Assembly (NCBI RefSeq): GCF_036607905.1
Contig: NZ_CP144555.1
Location: 1-64,000, forward strand
DNA: 64,000 bases
Direction of reading: 5' to 3'
Origin: Streptomyces sp. SCSIO 75703
GTDB taxonomy: Bacteria; Actinomycetota; Actinomycetes; Streptomycetales; Streptomycetaceae
The position numbers and the translations under genes are program-made. A model generated the notes under the pieces. It did no database searches. It was given only the letters and a program-made list of their open reading frames with translations, and had not been told where the DNA came from. The first letter of the stretch is position 1. Every line of letters starts with the position of its first letter. Below, piece after piece: positions 35,159 to 43,412 of this stretch.

Positions 35159-36035
35159 GGTCCTCGACCTCCGCCGGGGTGCCGGTGACGGCGAGGGGGC
35201 GGACCGGGGAGCCGGTCGCGCCGAAGAGGGGCAGCGGGGAGAGGACGAAGGTGAACTCGTGGACACGTTCGGCGGCGATCTCCTCCAGGTCCAGCGTCTC
35301 GATGATGTAGATGCCGGCTTCGACGAGCAGCACGCGGTGGGCGGGGAGGGTGGCGTGTCCGGCGCCGGGGGCGAGGCGTTCGAAGGCGATGGTGTCGGCC
35401 CCGGCGGCGTGCACCCCGCGGGCGGCGAGCCACCGGGCGCCGGCCTCGCCGACGCCGGGGACGCCGCTGTCGTGGCCGATGTAGGTGTCGCGGTCGGGGG
35501 CGTCGAAGCGGCGGCCCCAGCCGCTGCGGACGAGGACGACGTCGCCGCGTCCGACCGGGGTGCCCTGGAGCCGTTCGGTGGCCTCCAGGTCGGCGACGGT
35601 GATCTCGTAGCCGGGTTCGCAGACCTCGGTGCCGAGGGCGGCGGGCACGTCGAGGAGGACGCCGCGGCAGACCATGGGGGCGATGGTGTGCACGCCGTGG
35701 TCGGGGTAGACCCCGCCGCGCACCGCGGCGCGGGCGTCCGCCCCGCCGTGCAGCTTGCCGTCGTGGGAGACGTGGGCGAGGGCGTCGATGTGGGTGCCGA
35801 CGTGGGTGCCCATGACGAGCATGTCGTTGGCGGCGGAGCCGCCGTCGGCGCGGATGCGGTCGCCGTGGCGGCGCGGCAGGGTGTGCCAGTAGGCGGGGTG
35901 GTTGGGCGACTGGGGCATGCCGGTGTAGAGGCGCCGGCCGAGGTCCAGGACGCGCACCCCGCGGCGTACCTCCGCCAGGAGCGGGTCCCGGGCCCGGGTC
36001 GGGGAGGGGCCGGTGATCGATGCGGTGCTGCTCAT
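35151..36035 (-). CDS. cyclase-family hydrolase (kynurenine formamidase-like fold)
   Basis: A 294-residue member of the putative-cyclase family. The metal motif HxGTHxDxPxH appears as HVGTHIDALAHVS (about 117-129), with Leu in place of Pro. VRSGWGRRFDAPDRDTYIGHDSGVPGVGEAGARWLAARGVHAAGADTIAFE and PAHRVLLVEAGIYIIETLDLEEI are standard for the fold. Family members hydrolyse N-formyl-amides, cyclic amides or lactones using Zn or Mn. ATG at 36035 has AAGGA eleven bases upstream. It lies between the CoA-transferase and PrpD genes, overlapping the latter. Confidence 0.82.
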   Translation of the reverse strand: MSSTASITGPSPTRARDPLLAEVRRGVRVLDLGRRLYTGMPQSPNHPAYWHTLPRRHGDRIRADGGSAANDMLVMGTHVGTHIDALAHVSHDGKLHGGADARAAVRGGVYPDHGVHTIAPMVCRGVLLDVPAALGTEVCEPGYEITVADLEATERLQGTPVGRGDVVLVRSGWGRRFDAPDRDTYIGHDSGVPGVGEAGARWLAARGVHAAGADTIAFERLAPGAGHATLPAHRVLLVEAGIYIIETLDLEEIAAERVHEFTFVLSPLPLFGATGSPVRPLAVTGTPAEVEDHG

Positions 36036-36088
36036 GTGGGTGCCGTCCTTCGCTGGGTGGTTCGGTGCGCTGGGTGCCGCTCGGGGGG

Positions 36089-37321
36089 TCAGGAGACGAC
36101 CCGGTCCTCCCGGAGTCCGGCCAGCTCGCGGGGGTCGACGCCCAGTTCGCCGACGAGGATGTCGTCGGTGTCGGCGCCGCGGGCGCGGCCGGTGAACCGG
36201 ATGCGGCCGGGGGTGTGGGACATCCGCCACATGACGTTGTGCATGAGCAGCGGTCCGAAGTCCTCGTCGTCGACGGTGACGAGCATGTCGGTGGCCCGGA
36301 TGTGCGGGTCCTCGACGATGTCGCGGGCGTCGTAGACGGGCGCCACCGCGGCGCCGGCCTCGGTGAACTCGGCGATGACCTTCTCGCGGGTGCGCTCGGC
36401 GATCCAGCCGCCGACGAGGTCGTCGAGGAGGTCGGCGTGGGCGGCGCGGCCCTGGCCGGTGGCGAACCACTCCTCCTCGGTGATCTCGGGGTGTCCCACG
36501 AGGTGCAGGACGCGTTCGGCGATGCGCTGGGCGCTGGTGGAGACGGCCACCCAGTGGCCGTCTCCGGTGCGGTAGGTGTTGCGGGGGGCGTTGTTGGTGG
36601 AGCGGTTGCCGTGGCGGCGGCCGACGGTGCCGAGCTGGTCGTAGACGGTCGGCGAGGGGCCGACGGCGGCCATGATCGGTTCGATGAGGCTCATGTCGAC
36701 GACCTGGCCGCGGCGTCGCGGGTCGCGGTCGCGGTGGTAGAGGGCCATGACCGTGGCCGAGGAGGCGGCGATGCCGCAGATGGTGTCGGCGAGGCCGAAG
36801 GCGGGGAGGGTGGGCGGGCCGTCCGGTTCGCCGGTCAGGTGGGCGAAGCCGCTCATCGCCTCGGCGAGGGTGCCGAAGCCGGCGCGGGAGGCGTACGGGC
36901 CGCTCTGGCCGAAGCCGGTGACGCGGACGAGGACGAGTCCCGGGTTGATCTCGTGGAGGACGTCGGGGCCCAGGCCCCAGCGTTCCAGGGTGCCGGGGCG
37001 GAAGTTCTCGATCAGGACGTCGGCCCCGCGCACCATCCGGCGCAGGAGACCGGCTCCGCGCGGGTCGGAGAGACTGAGGCCGACGGTGCGCTTGTTGCGG
37101 GAGAGTTCCTTCCACCAGAGGGGGATGCCGTTCTTGGACTCGCCGTGGCCGCGCATCCCGTCCCCGGCGACGGGATGCTCGATCTTGACGACGTCGGCGC
37201 CGAAGTCGCCGAGGAGCTGGGCGCACAGCGGTCCGGCGAGGATGGTGGAGGCGTCGATGACACGGAGCCCTTCGAGGGGGCCGGGGGCGGGGTCGGGGGC
37301 CTGCGGCGCCGGTGGTGTCAT
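36089..37321 (-). CDS. class III CoA-transferase (CaiB/BaiF family)
   Basis: A 410-residue family III CoA-transferase. Signature blocks: LEGLRVIDASTILAGPLCAQLLGDFGADVVKIEHPVAGDGMRG (about 18-60), LIENFRPGTLERWGLG, VRVTGFGQSGPYASRAGFG and GQVVDMSLIEPIMAAVGP with the catalytic Asp (about 220). DPHIRATDM is near the C-terminus. It would move CoA from a donor such as succinyl-CoA to the pathway's carboxylate. ATG at 37321 overlaps the IclR stop by four bases (ATGA). Together with PrpD and the CitE-like lyase it resembles itaconate/citramalate-type degradation modules. Confidence 0.85.
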   Translation of the reverse strand: MTPPAPQAPDPAPGPLEGLRVIDASTILAGPLCAQLLGDFGADVVKIEHPVAGDGMRGHGESKNGIPLWWKELSRNKRTVGLSLSDPRGAGLLRRMVRGADVLIENFRPGTLERWGLGPDVLHEINPGLVLVRVTGFGQSGPYASRAGFGTLAEAMSGFAHLTGEPDGPPTLPAFGLADTICGIAASSATVMALYHRDRDPRRRGQVVDMSLIEPIMAAVGPSPTVYDQLGTVGRRHGNRSTNNAPRNTYRTGDGHWVAVSTSAQRIAERVLHLVGHPEITEEEWFATGQGRAAHADLLDDLVGGWIAERTREKVIAEFTEAGAAVAPVYDARDIVEDPHIRATDMLVTVDDEDFGPLLMHNVMWRMSHTPGRIRFTGRARGADTDDILVGELGVDPRELAGLREDRVVS

Positions 37322-38133
37322 GGCGTGTCCTTTCGTTTCGGGGCGGGGTCGCGCACCGCCCCGAGGTCGGCGGAGATGTCGGCGGCGGCCGCGGCCACCT
37401 GTTCGCCGAGCCGGCCGCTGCTGGTCTCGTCGAACATCGCCTTCGTCCCGCAGATGGAGACCGATCCGATGACCTGGCCCATCGGGCCGTGCACGCAGGC
37501 CGCCACGCTGGCCGCCTCGACCTGCCGTTCGCCGACGCTGACCGCGTAGCCCGCCTTGCGGATGGCGCCGATCTCGTCGCGCAGGGTCGTCGCCGAGGTG
37601 ATGGTGGCGTCGGTGACGCCGTCCAGGCGGTGGTGGGCGATGTAGTCCTCCACCTCGGTGTCGGGCAGGGCGGCGAGGATCGCCTTGGAGGAGGAGCCGG
37701 CGTGCAGGGGGTGGCTGGTGCCGAGGGCCACCGACATCCGGATCTCCTGGCGGGAGAGGACCTGGTCGATGTAGACGCGGGACCAGCCCTGGCGCAGGGA
37801 GAGGGTCGTGGTCTGGCCGGTCAGCTCGGACAGGGCCACCAGGTGGCGGTGGGCGATGGCGGGCACGTCCAGTTCGCGCATGGCCGCCAGTCCGATGCCG
37901 AGGGCGCCGGGGCCCATCCGGTACGCCTTGGTGGCGTCGTCGAAGGCGAGGAAGTTCTCCGCGACGAGTTCGCGCAGGATGCGGTGGACCACGGCCTTGG
38001 GCAGTCCGGTCTCCCGGGCGATCACGGAGACTCCCTGGGCGTGCGGGCCGCGCGCGATGGCGTCGATCACGCAGAGCGCCCTGGAGATCCCGGAGCGGCT
38101 GGGAGTGGCGGTGTCGGCGGGGTCGATGGTCAT
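37318..38133 (-). CDS. IclR-family transcriptional regulator
   Basis: A 271-residue IclR regulator. The winged helix is SGISRALCVIDAIARGPHAQGVSVIARETGLPKAVVHRILRELVAENFLAFDDATKAYRMG (about 14-74). The effector domain holds LRQGWSRVYIDQVLS, HPLHAGSSSKAILAALPDTEVEDYI, YAVSVGERQVEAASVAACVHGPMGQVIGSVSI. ATG at 38133 chosen for the GAGG seven bases upstream; GTG at 38190 is in frame but lacks a site. It sits in the middle of the block, coupled to the CoA-transferase gene, and most likely senses the substrate or an intermediate. Confidence 0.88.
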   Translation of the reverse strand: MTIDPADTATPSRSGISRALCVIDAIARGPHAQGVSVIARETGLPKAVVHRILRELVAENFLAFDDATKAYRMGPGALGIGLAAMRELDVPAIAHRHLVALSELTGQTTTLSLRQGWSRVYIDQVLSRQEIRMSVALGTSHPLHAGSSSKAILAALPDTEVEDYIAHHRLDGVTDATITSATTLRDEIGAIRKAGYAVSVGERQVEAASVAACVHGPMGQVIGSVSICGTKAMFDETSSGRLGEQVAAAAADISADLGAVRDPAPKRKDTP

Positions 38134-38205
38134 GGAAACCTCGGTCGGTCGGCCGGCCCGGGTGTGGGCCGGCGGGATGGGGTCGTTCACCGGGCGCCGG
38201 CGGCG

Positions 38206-39465
38206 TCAAGTGCCGCCGTGTGTCTCGGTGATGACCTCGATGTTGCCCCGGACGGCGTTGGAGTAGGGGCAGAGGGTGTGGGTGGTCTCCACGAGTTCCT
38301 CCAGGAGGGGCTGCGGGCACTCGGGTGCCTTGACGACGAGGCGGGCGGCGATGCCGTAGGTGCCGCCGGGCAGGGTGCCGAGGGTGACGGAGGCGGTGAC
38401 CGCGAGGGGGCCGACGGTGGCGCGGCGGCGGCGTGCGGCGACGGTGAGGGCGCTGCTGAAGCAGGCCGCGTATCCGGCGGCGAAGAGTTCCTCGGGGTCG
38501 GTGCCGGTGCTGTCCCCGGCGCGTTCGGCGGGGCGGGTCAGCGGCAGGTCGAGGGTGCCGGTGCGGGAGGTGGCGTGTCCGGCGCGTCCGCCGCTCACGT
38601 CGACGGTGGCGGTGTAGAGCGGTGTGAAGACGGCCGGGGTGGGCGTGGTGTGGGCCAGGACGTGGGCGGCCACGGCGTCGGCGAACGCGTCCGGCTGTTC
38701 CTGGGCGACGAAGTCGGTGCCGCCGTCGATGCGGACGAGGGGCGCGTCGGGGAAGGCGGCGGTGACGACGTCGTTCATGCGGTCGAGGACGTCTTCGCTG
38801 CCGTGCAGCAGCAGGGTGGGCAGTCCGGCGAGGGGCGCGGTGTCGAGGTGGTGGGCGAAGACGGCGCGGTAGGCGACGCCGTAGTCGGGGCCGACGCTGA
38901 GGTATTCGGTGACCTGGCGGGTGCAGGAGGCGGCGGGAATGGTGGGGTAGAGGCCGCGGACGCGGTCCCAGACGACCCTGAGGTGGCTGCCGTCCAGGGC
39001 GGGGGTGTAGCCGGGGGCGTAGCCCTCGGCCTTCTCCCGGCGTTCGTGCGCGGAGTAGAGCGGGATGCCCTGGAAGGTCAGGCTCCGCACGCGCTCGCGC
39101 CGGCGCAGGGCGGCCTCGGCGCAGATGATCGCGCCTGTGTGCTGGCCGAGGAGGTGGACCGCGCCGAGGCCGAGGGCGTCGACGGTCTGCCAGAGGGCGT
39201 CGGCGTACTGGGGGATGGTCCACGGCTCGGGTGCGGGGTCGGACATGCCGAAGCCGGGGATGTCGAGGGCGACGGTGTGCAGTCCGTGGGCCGCGAGCGC
39301 GGCCAGGGCCTCCTCGTAGGTGGCGGAGGAGAGCGGCGACTGGTGGACGACGACCAGGGCGGGGCCCGCGGGGTCGCCGGAGCGGCGGTAATGGACCTGG
39401 CCCCAGGGCAGGTCGAGGTAGCCGCGCCGGGAGGTGCCCCTGAGGTGGGTGGCGGGGGTGGTCAC
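38206..39465 (-). CDS. alpha/beta-hydrolase-like domain fused to an Ohr/OsmC peroxidase domain
   Basis: A 419-residue two-domain protein in one uninterrupted frame. Residues 10-275 are an alpha/beta-hydrolase fold (PALVVVHQSPLSSATYEEAL, ALDIPGFGMSDP, LLLHGSEDVL), but the nucleophile elbow reads GQHTG (107-111), with His where Ser is expected, and the usual catalytic-His strand reads IDGGTDFVAQEQPDAF without a His. Residues 281-412 are a complete Ohr domain (YTATVDVSGGRAGHATS, DLPLTRP, DPEELFAAGYAACFSSAL with Cys335, HTLCPYSNAVRGNIEV with Cys399), expected to reduce organic hydroperoxides. GTG start overlaps the M20 stop (GTGA). I know of no described fusion like it. Confidence 0.8.
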   Translation of the reverse strand: MTTPATHLRGTSRRGYLDLPWGQVHYRRSGDPAGPALVVVHQSPLSSATYEEALAALAAHGLHTVALDIPGFGMSDPAPEPWTIPQYADALWQTVDALGLGAVHLLGQHTGAIICAEAALRRRERVRSLTFQGIPLYSAHERREKAEGYAPGYTPALDGSHLRVVWDRVRGLYPTIPAASCTRQVTEYLSVGPDYGVAYRAVFAHHLDTAPLAGLPTLLLHGSEDVLDRMNDVVTAAFPDAPLVRIDGGTDFVAQEQPDAFADAVAAHVLAHTTPTPAVFTPLYTATVDVSGGRAGHATSRTGTLDLPLTRPAERAGDSTGTDPEELFAAGYAACFSSALTVAARRRRATVGPLAVTASVTLGTLPGGTYGIAARLVVKAPECPQPLLEELVETTHTLCPYSNAVRGNIEVITETHGGT

Positions 39466-40823
39466 TCGGCCACCGCCAGGGCGGCCATGACGGCGACCAC
39501 GTGTTTGATGCCCATGCGGTAGTCCTCCAGGCGGATGTGTTCGTTGGGGCCGTCGATGCCGGCGTCGGCCCGGGAGACGCCGACGCCGACGATGGGTATC
39601 CCGGTGAGGACGCCCTGGTTGCCGATCCACTGGGTGTACGGCTCGACGAGCGGTTCGGCGCCGTAGGCGGTGCGGGCGGTGTCGGCGACGAGGGCCACGA
39701 ACGGGTCGGTGTGGTCGGTGTGGTGGGGGCGGCTCATGGCCATCACGTCGACGGTGATGTCCTCGAAGCCCTTCTCCGCCAGGTGGGCGCGGACCGCCGC
39801 GAGCACCCGTTCGGGGTCCTGGCCGGGGACGAGGCGGATCTCGACCTTGGCGACGGCCGTGGCGGGGATGCCGAGGGTCACGTCGTCGGTGGTGTCGCCG
39901 CCCTCGATGCCGGCGAGGGTGAGGGTGGGGACGGTGCGCAGCGCGACGGCGGCCTCGGTGTCGGTGAGTCCGCCGGTGAAGGCGTCGACGCCGGCGCGCC
40001 GTCTGAGGAAGTCCCCGTCGAACGGCATCCGCTCCAGCAGGGCGCGTTCGGCGTCGGTGGGGACGCGGGCGTCGTCGGCGAATCCGTCGACGGCGGGGGT
40101 GCCGTCGGGGTGCGTGAGGGTGGCCAGGGCCGCGGTGAGCCGGGTCGTGGCGGAGGGCAGCAGTACCGTGTTCTGGCTGGTCAGGTCGCGGGTGAGGGTG
40201 CGGGAGGTGAGCCGGAGGTACAGGACGCCCTTCTCGCCGAGCTTGAGCAGGGGGCGGCCGTCGCCGTCGGTCCAGGAGTTCTCCCACAGGGCGGCGTCCG
40301 CGGCCAGCCGCTCGGCGTGCGCCGCGACGACGCCGCCCAGGCCGGGGCTGTGCAGCCACTGCTTGCCCTCCATGATGTACCGGCTGGTGACCGGGGGTTG
40401 CTGGCCCGACAGGCGCCAGGCCGCCGCGGCGTGCAAGCGGGACATGAGGGCGCCCTTGTCGTCGGCGACGCCGCGGGCGTAGAGGCGGCCGTCGTGGATC
40501 TCGGCCGCGTAGGGCGGGCTGATCCACTCGGCGTCGTCGCCGGTCGGTTCGACCTCGACGTCGTAGTGGTTGAAGTGGAGCAGGCGCCGTTCGCCGCCGG
40601 GGATCTCGGCGAGGACGTAGGGGTGGGACTGTTCCCAGGGGACGATGTCGGCGGTGCCACCCCAGCGTTCGACGGAGTGCTTGAGGAAGTCGGCGGTGGC
40701 GGCCATCCGTTCGGGTTCCTGGCGTCTGCTGCGCAGCCGGCACAGTTCCTGGAGTTCGGTGACGAAGGTGTCGAAGTGCTGGTCGACCGCGTCGAGGGCG
40801 GCTTGCAGGTCGGGCTGGGGCAC
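39462..40823 (-). CDS. M20-family peptidase-like protein with altered active site
   Basis: A 453-residue M20 metallopeptidase-fold protein. Ligands of the first metal are present in LLHFNHYDVEVEP (His86, Asp88) and the bridging Asp in YARGVADDKGALMSR (Asp121). The normally invariant EGxEExGS reads MEGKQWLHSPG (152-161), so the catalytic Glu is Gln and the next metal-binding Glu is Trp. The lid domain follows (EGGDTTDDVTLGIPATAVAKVEIRLVPGQDPERVLAAVRAHL), then GPNEHIRLEDYRMGIKHVVAVM with the last His. It could be a hydrolase with a shifted mechanism or a binding protein. It lies 58 bases after the SDR gene. Confidence 0.8.
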   Translation of the reverse strand: MPQPDLQAALDAVDQHFDTFVTELQELCRLRSRRQEPERMAATADFLKHSVERWGGTADIVPWEQSHPYVLAEIPGGERRLLHFNHYDVEVEPTGDDAEWISPPYAAEIHDGRLYARGVADDKGALMSRLHAAAAWRLSGQQPPVTSRYIMEGKQWLHSPGLGGVVAAHAERLAADAALWENSWTDGDGRPLLKLGEKGVLYLRLTSRTLTRDLTSQNTVLLPSATTRLTAALATLTHPDGTPAVDGFADDARVPTDAERALLERMPFDGDFLRRRAGVDAFTGGLTDTEAAVALRTVPTLTLAGIEGGDTTDDVTLGIPATAVAKVEIRLVPGQDPERVLAAVRAHLAEKGFEDITVDVMAMSRPHHTDHTDPFVALVADTARTAYGAEPLVEPYTQWIGNQGVLTGIPIVGVGVSRADAGIDGPNEHIRLEDYRMGIKHVVAVMAALAVAE

Positions 40824-40881
40824 GGGGTGCTCCCCTCTCGCGTGGACGGGACGGCTGGGGGACGGGGGGTGGCCTGGGCGG

Positions 40882-41649
40882 TCAGTGGATGACGACCCCG
40901 CCGTCGACGAAGACGGTCTGGCCGGTCGTCATGGCGGCGGCCGGGCTGAGCAGGTGGGCGACGGTCAGGGCGACGTCGCGCGGGCCGGCCATCCGGCCGA
41001 GCGGGATGCTCGCCATCTTGTCGGTCATGTACGCGTCGTCGGCGCGGACGTCCCGGGTCATGTCGGTCGGCACGATGGTGGGGCCGACGGCGTTGACGCG
41101 GATGCCGTCCGGCGCCCACTCCAGTGCGAGCACGCGGGCCATGTGCATGACGCCGGCCTTGCTGACGCAGTAGGCGAGGGTGTCGAGGACGGCGATGTGG
41201 CCGTTGGTCGAGCCGATGTTGACGACGCTGGCGGCCTCGGCGGAGCGCAGGGCGGGGTAGGCGGCCTGGGACATGCGGAAGGTGCCGGTGAGGTTGACGT
41301 CGATGACGCGGCGGAAGTCCTCCTCGCTGGTGGTGGCCGCCGGTCCCCTGGCGACGACGCCGGCGTTGTTGACGAGGTGGTCCAGGCGTCCGTGGACCGC
41401 GAGGACCTCCTCGACGGTGCGCCGGCAGGAGTCGCCGGAGGTGATGTCGAGGTGGTGGCGGGTGTGCGGGCCGCCGGCGGGCGGGGCGTCGGCGTCCCAG
41501 CGGTCGTGGGGCAGCAGGTCGGCGGCGGCGACGGTGGCGCCGAGTTCGGCCAGGCGGGCGGCGATGGCGGCGCCGATGCCGCGGGCGGCCCCGGTCACCA
41601 GGGCCACCCTGCCGTCGAACCGTACGGGGTCGGTGGTGTGGGTGCTCAT
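40882..41649 (-). CDS. short-chain dehydrogenase/reductase (SDR)
   Basis: A 255-residue classical SDR: the NAD(P) motif is ALVTGAARGIGAAIA (TGxxxGIG, about 18-25), DITSGDS binds adenine, HLVNNAGVV is the NNAG motif, and the catalytic residues are Ser in NIGSTNGH and Tyr/Lys in AYCVSKAGVMHMARVLALEW. RVNAVGPTIVPTDMTR and TTGQTVFVDGGVV close the fold. Acidic AADLL after strand 2 favours NAD. ATG at 41649 overlaps the permease stop by four bases (ATGA), which ties it firmly to the transporter operon. Confidence 0.88.
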   Translation of the reverse strand: MSTHTTDPVRFDGRVALVTGAARGIGAAIAARLAELGATVAAADLLPHDRWDADAPPAGGPHTRHHLDITSGDSCRRTVEEVLAVHGRLDHLVNNAGVVARGPAATTSEEDFRRVIDVNLTGTFRMSQAAYPALRSAEAASVVNIGSTNGHIAVLDTLAYCVSKAGVMHMARVLALEWAPDGIRVNAVGPTIVPTDMTRDVRADDAYMTDKMASIPLGRMAGPRDVALTVAHLLSPAAAMTTGQTVFVDGGVVIH

Positions 41650-42542
41650 GCGCCGATCACCGTGTTGTCCTCGGCCCAGAAGGCGAAGCGCTTCTGGGCG
41701 GCGCGGATGATGAAGTGGGCGATGAGTCCGAGCACCGACAGGACGACGAGCACCGCGAACATGCCGGCGATGTCGAAGTTGTAGTTGGTCTGGAGCAGCA
41801 GGTAGCCCAGTCCCTCCTTGGCGCCGATGAACTCGCCGACGACCGCGCCGAGGATGGCGAAGACGATGCCGATGTCGAGGCCGGCGAAGACGAACGGCAG
41901 GGCGCTGGGCAGCCGTACCCGGCGGAAGACGTCGAACTTGCCGGCGCCGAAGACGGTGAGCATCTGCACGCGGTCGGCGTCGGCGGAGCGCAGGCCCTCG
42001 ATCACGTTGACCAGCATCGGGAAGAAGGAGATGACCGCGGCCATCACGACCTTGCTGGTCATGCCGAAGCCGAACCACACCACGAAGAGCGGGGCGAGGG
42101 CCACCTTCGGGACGGTCTGGAAGGCCACGATGTACGGCATGAGCGTCTTCTCGACCAGCCGGATCTGGGAGATCAGGGTGCCGAGCAGCAGCGCCGCGCC
42201 GACGCCGAGGACGAAGCCGTACAGCGACTCCAGCAGGGTCACCTTCATATGGGTCCAGAACAGCGCGTCCGACAACTGCGTCATCAGCGCCTCGGCGATC
42301 CTGGAGGGCCGCGGCAGTACGTACTCGTCGACGCCGAGGACGGGGACGAGGTACTGCCACAGCAGCAGGACGACCACGAACACCCCGGGGACGAGCACCC
42401 ACTCGGGGTGGTCGCGCAGGTCCCGGCGGCGGGCGGGCCCGGCCTTCGGGGGTGCGGGCGGGGCGGTGCCGGGAGGGGTGCCGTCCGGCTCGGTGCCGGC
42501 TTCCTCCGGGCCCTTCTCGGTCGGCGTCATGAGCGGCCCCAT
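41646..42542 (-). CDS. ABC importer permease (SsuC/TauC-like)
   Basis: A 298-residue inner-membrane permease of the nitrate/taurine/aliphatic-sulfonate class. A cytosolic Pro/Gly-rich start (about 1-35) is followed by about six spans, with the EAA coupling loop NVIEGLRSADADRVQMLTVFGAGKFDVFRRVRLPSALPFVFAGL (about 175-220). The start ATG at 42542 shares a base with the ATPase stop (TGATG), a coupling arrangement. It pairs with the ATPase and lipoprotein genes upstream. Confidence 0.85.
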   Translation of the reverse strand: MGPLMTPTEKGPEEAGTEPDGTPPGTAPPAPPKAGPARRRDLRDHPEWVLVPGVFVVVLLLWQYLVPVLGVDEYVLPRPSRIAEALMTQLSDALFWTHMKVTLLESLYGFVLGVGAALLLGTLISQIRLVEKTLMPYIVAFQTVPKVALAPLFVVWFGFGMTSKVVMAAVISFFPMLVNVIEGLRSADADRVQMLTVFGAGKFDVFRRVRLPSALPFVFAGLDIGIVFAILGAVVGEFIGAKEGLGYLLLQTNYNFDIAGMFAVLVVLSVLGLIAHFIIRAAQKRFAFWAEDNTVIGA

Positions 42543-43372
42543 CAGTCGATCACGCCTTGGGCGTTGAAGAAGGTGCGGATCCGTTCCACGTGGACGCCGG
42601 CCCGGTCGGAGGCCATGACGCTCAGGTCGCGGGGGCGGTCCAGGTCGATGTCGATCACCTCGGCGATGCGGCCGGGGCGGGGGCTGAGCACGACGACCCG
42701 GTCGGAGAGGAACACCGCCTCGGGGATGGAGTGGGTGACGAGGACGACGGTCTTGCCGCTCTCCCGCCAGATGCGCAGCAGTTCCAGGTTCATGTACTCG
42801 CGTGTCATGGCGTCCAGCGCGCCGAACGGCTCGTCCATGAGGAGGACCGCCGGGTCGTGGACCAGGGCCCGGCAGATGCCGGCCCGTTGCTGCATCCCGC
42901 CGCTCAGCTCGTCGGGGTACTTCTCCTCGAACCCGCCGAGCCCGACCATCTGGAGGAGCTGGTCGGCCCGTTCGCGGTAGACGGTCCGGTCCAGGCGCTG
43001 GACCTCGACCGGGACCATCACGTTCTGGCGGATGGTGCGCCAGGGCAGGAGGGTGGCGGCCTGGAAGACCATGCCGATCTCGGGCAGCGGACCGTCCACG
43101 TCGCGGCCGGCGACCCGGACGGTGCCCTCGCTGCGCGGGATGAGCCCGGCGAGGATCTTCAGCAGGGTGGTCTTGCCGCACCCGGAGGGCCCGACGACGG
43201 AGACGAACTCGCCGCGTCTGACCTTGAGGTTGATGTCGCAGAGCGCGTGGGTCGGTGCGGACTTGCGCGGGCGGTAGACCTTGTGCAGCCCGCTCAGCTC
43301 GATCCAGCTCTCGTCGTCGGCTTCCGCGGCGGCCGTCGCGCGGGGGCGGCGCCCGAGGGTCTTGATGGCCAT
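42542..43372 (-). CDS. ABC importer ATPase (SsuB/TauB-like)
   Basis: A 276-residue ATPase: Walker A GPSGCGKTT (about 61-69), Q-loop VFQAATLLPW, signature LSGGMQQRAGICRAL, Walker B VLLMDEPFGALD and switch His in VLVTHSIPEAVFLSDRV. These match the nitrate/sulfonate/taurine import family. A basic, alanine-rich N-terminus of about 20 residues precedes the domain. It energises uptake through the permease encoded next. Confidence 0.9.
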   Translation of the reverse strand: MAIKTLGRRPRATAAAEADDESWIELSGLHKVYRPRKSAPTHALCDINLKVRRGEFVSVVGPSGCGKTTLLKILAGLIPRSEGTVRVAGRDVDGPLPEIGMVFQAATLLPWRTIRQNVMVPVEVQRLDRTVYRERADQLLQMVGLGGFEEKYPDELSGGMQQRAGICRALVHDPAVLLMDEPFGALDAMTREYMNLELLRIWRESGKTVVLVTHSIPEAVFLSDRVVVLSPRPGRIAEVIDIDLDRPRDLSVMASDRAGVHVERIRTFFNAQGVID

Positions 43373-43412
43373 CGTGGCCTCCTTGCCTTCCTGCTCCTGG
43401 CGTCGCCGCCGG

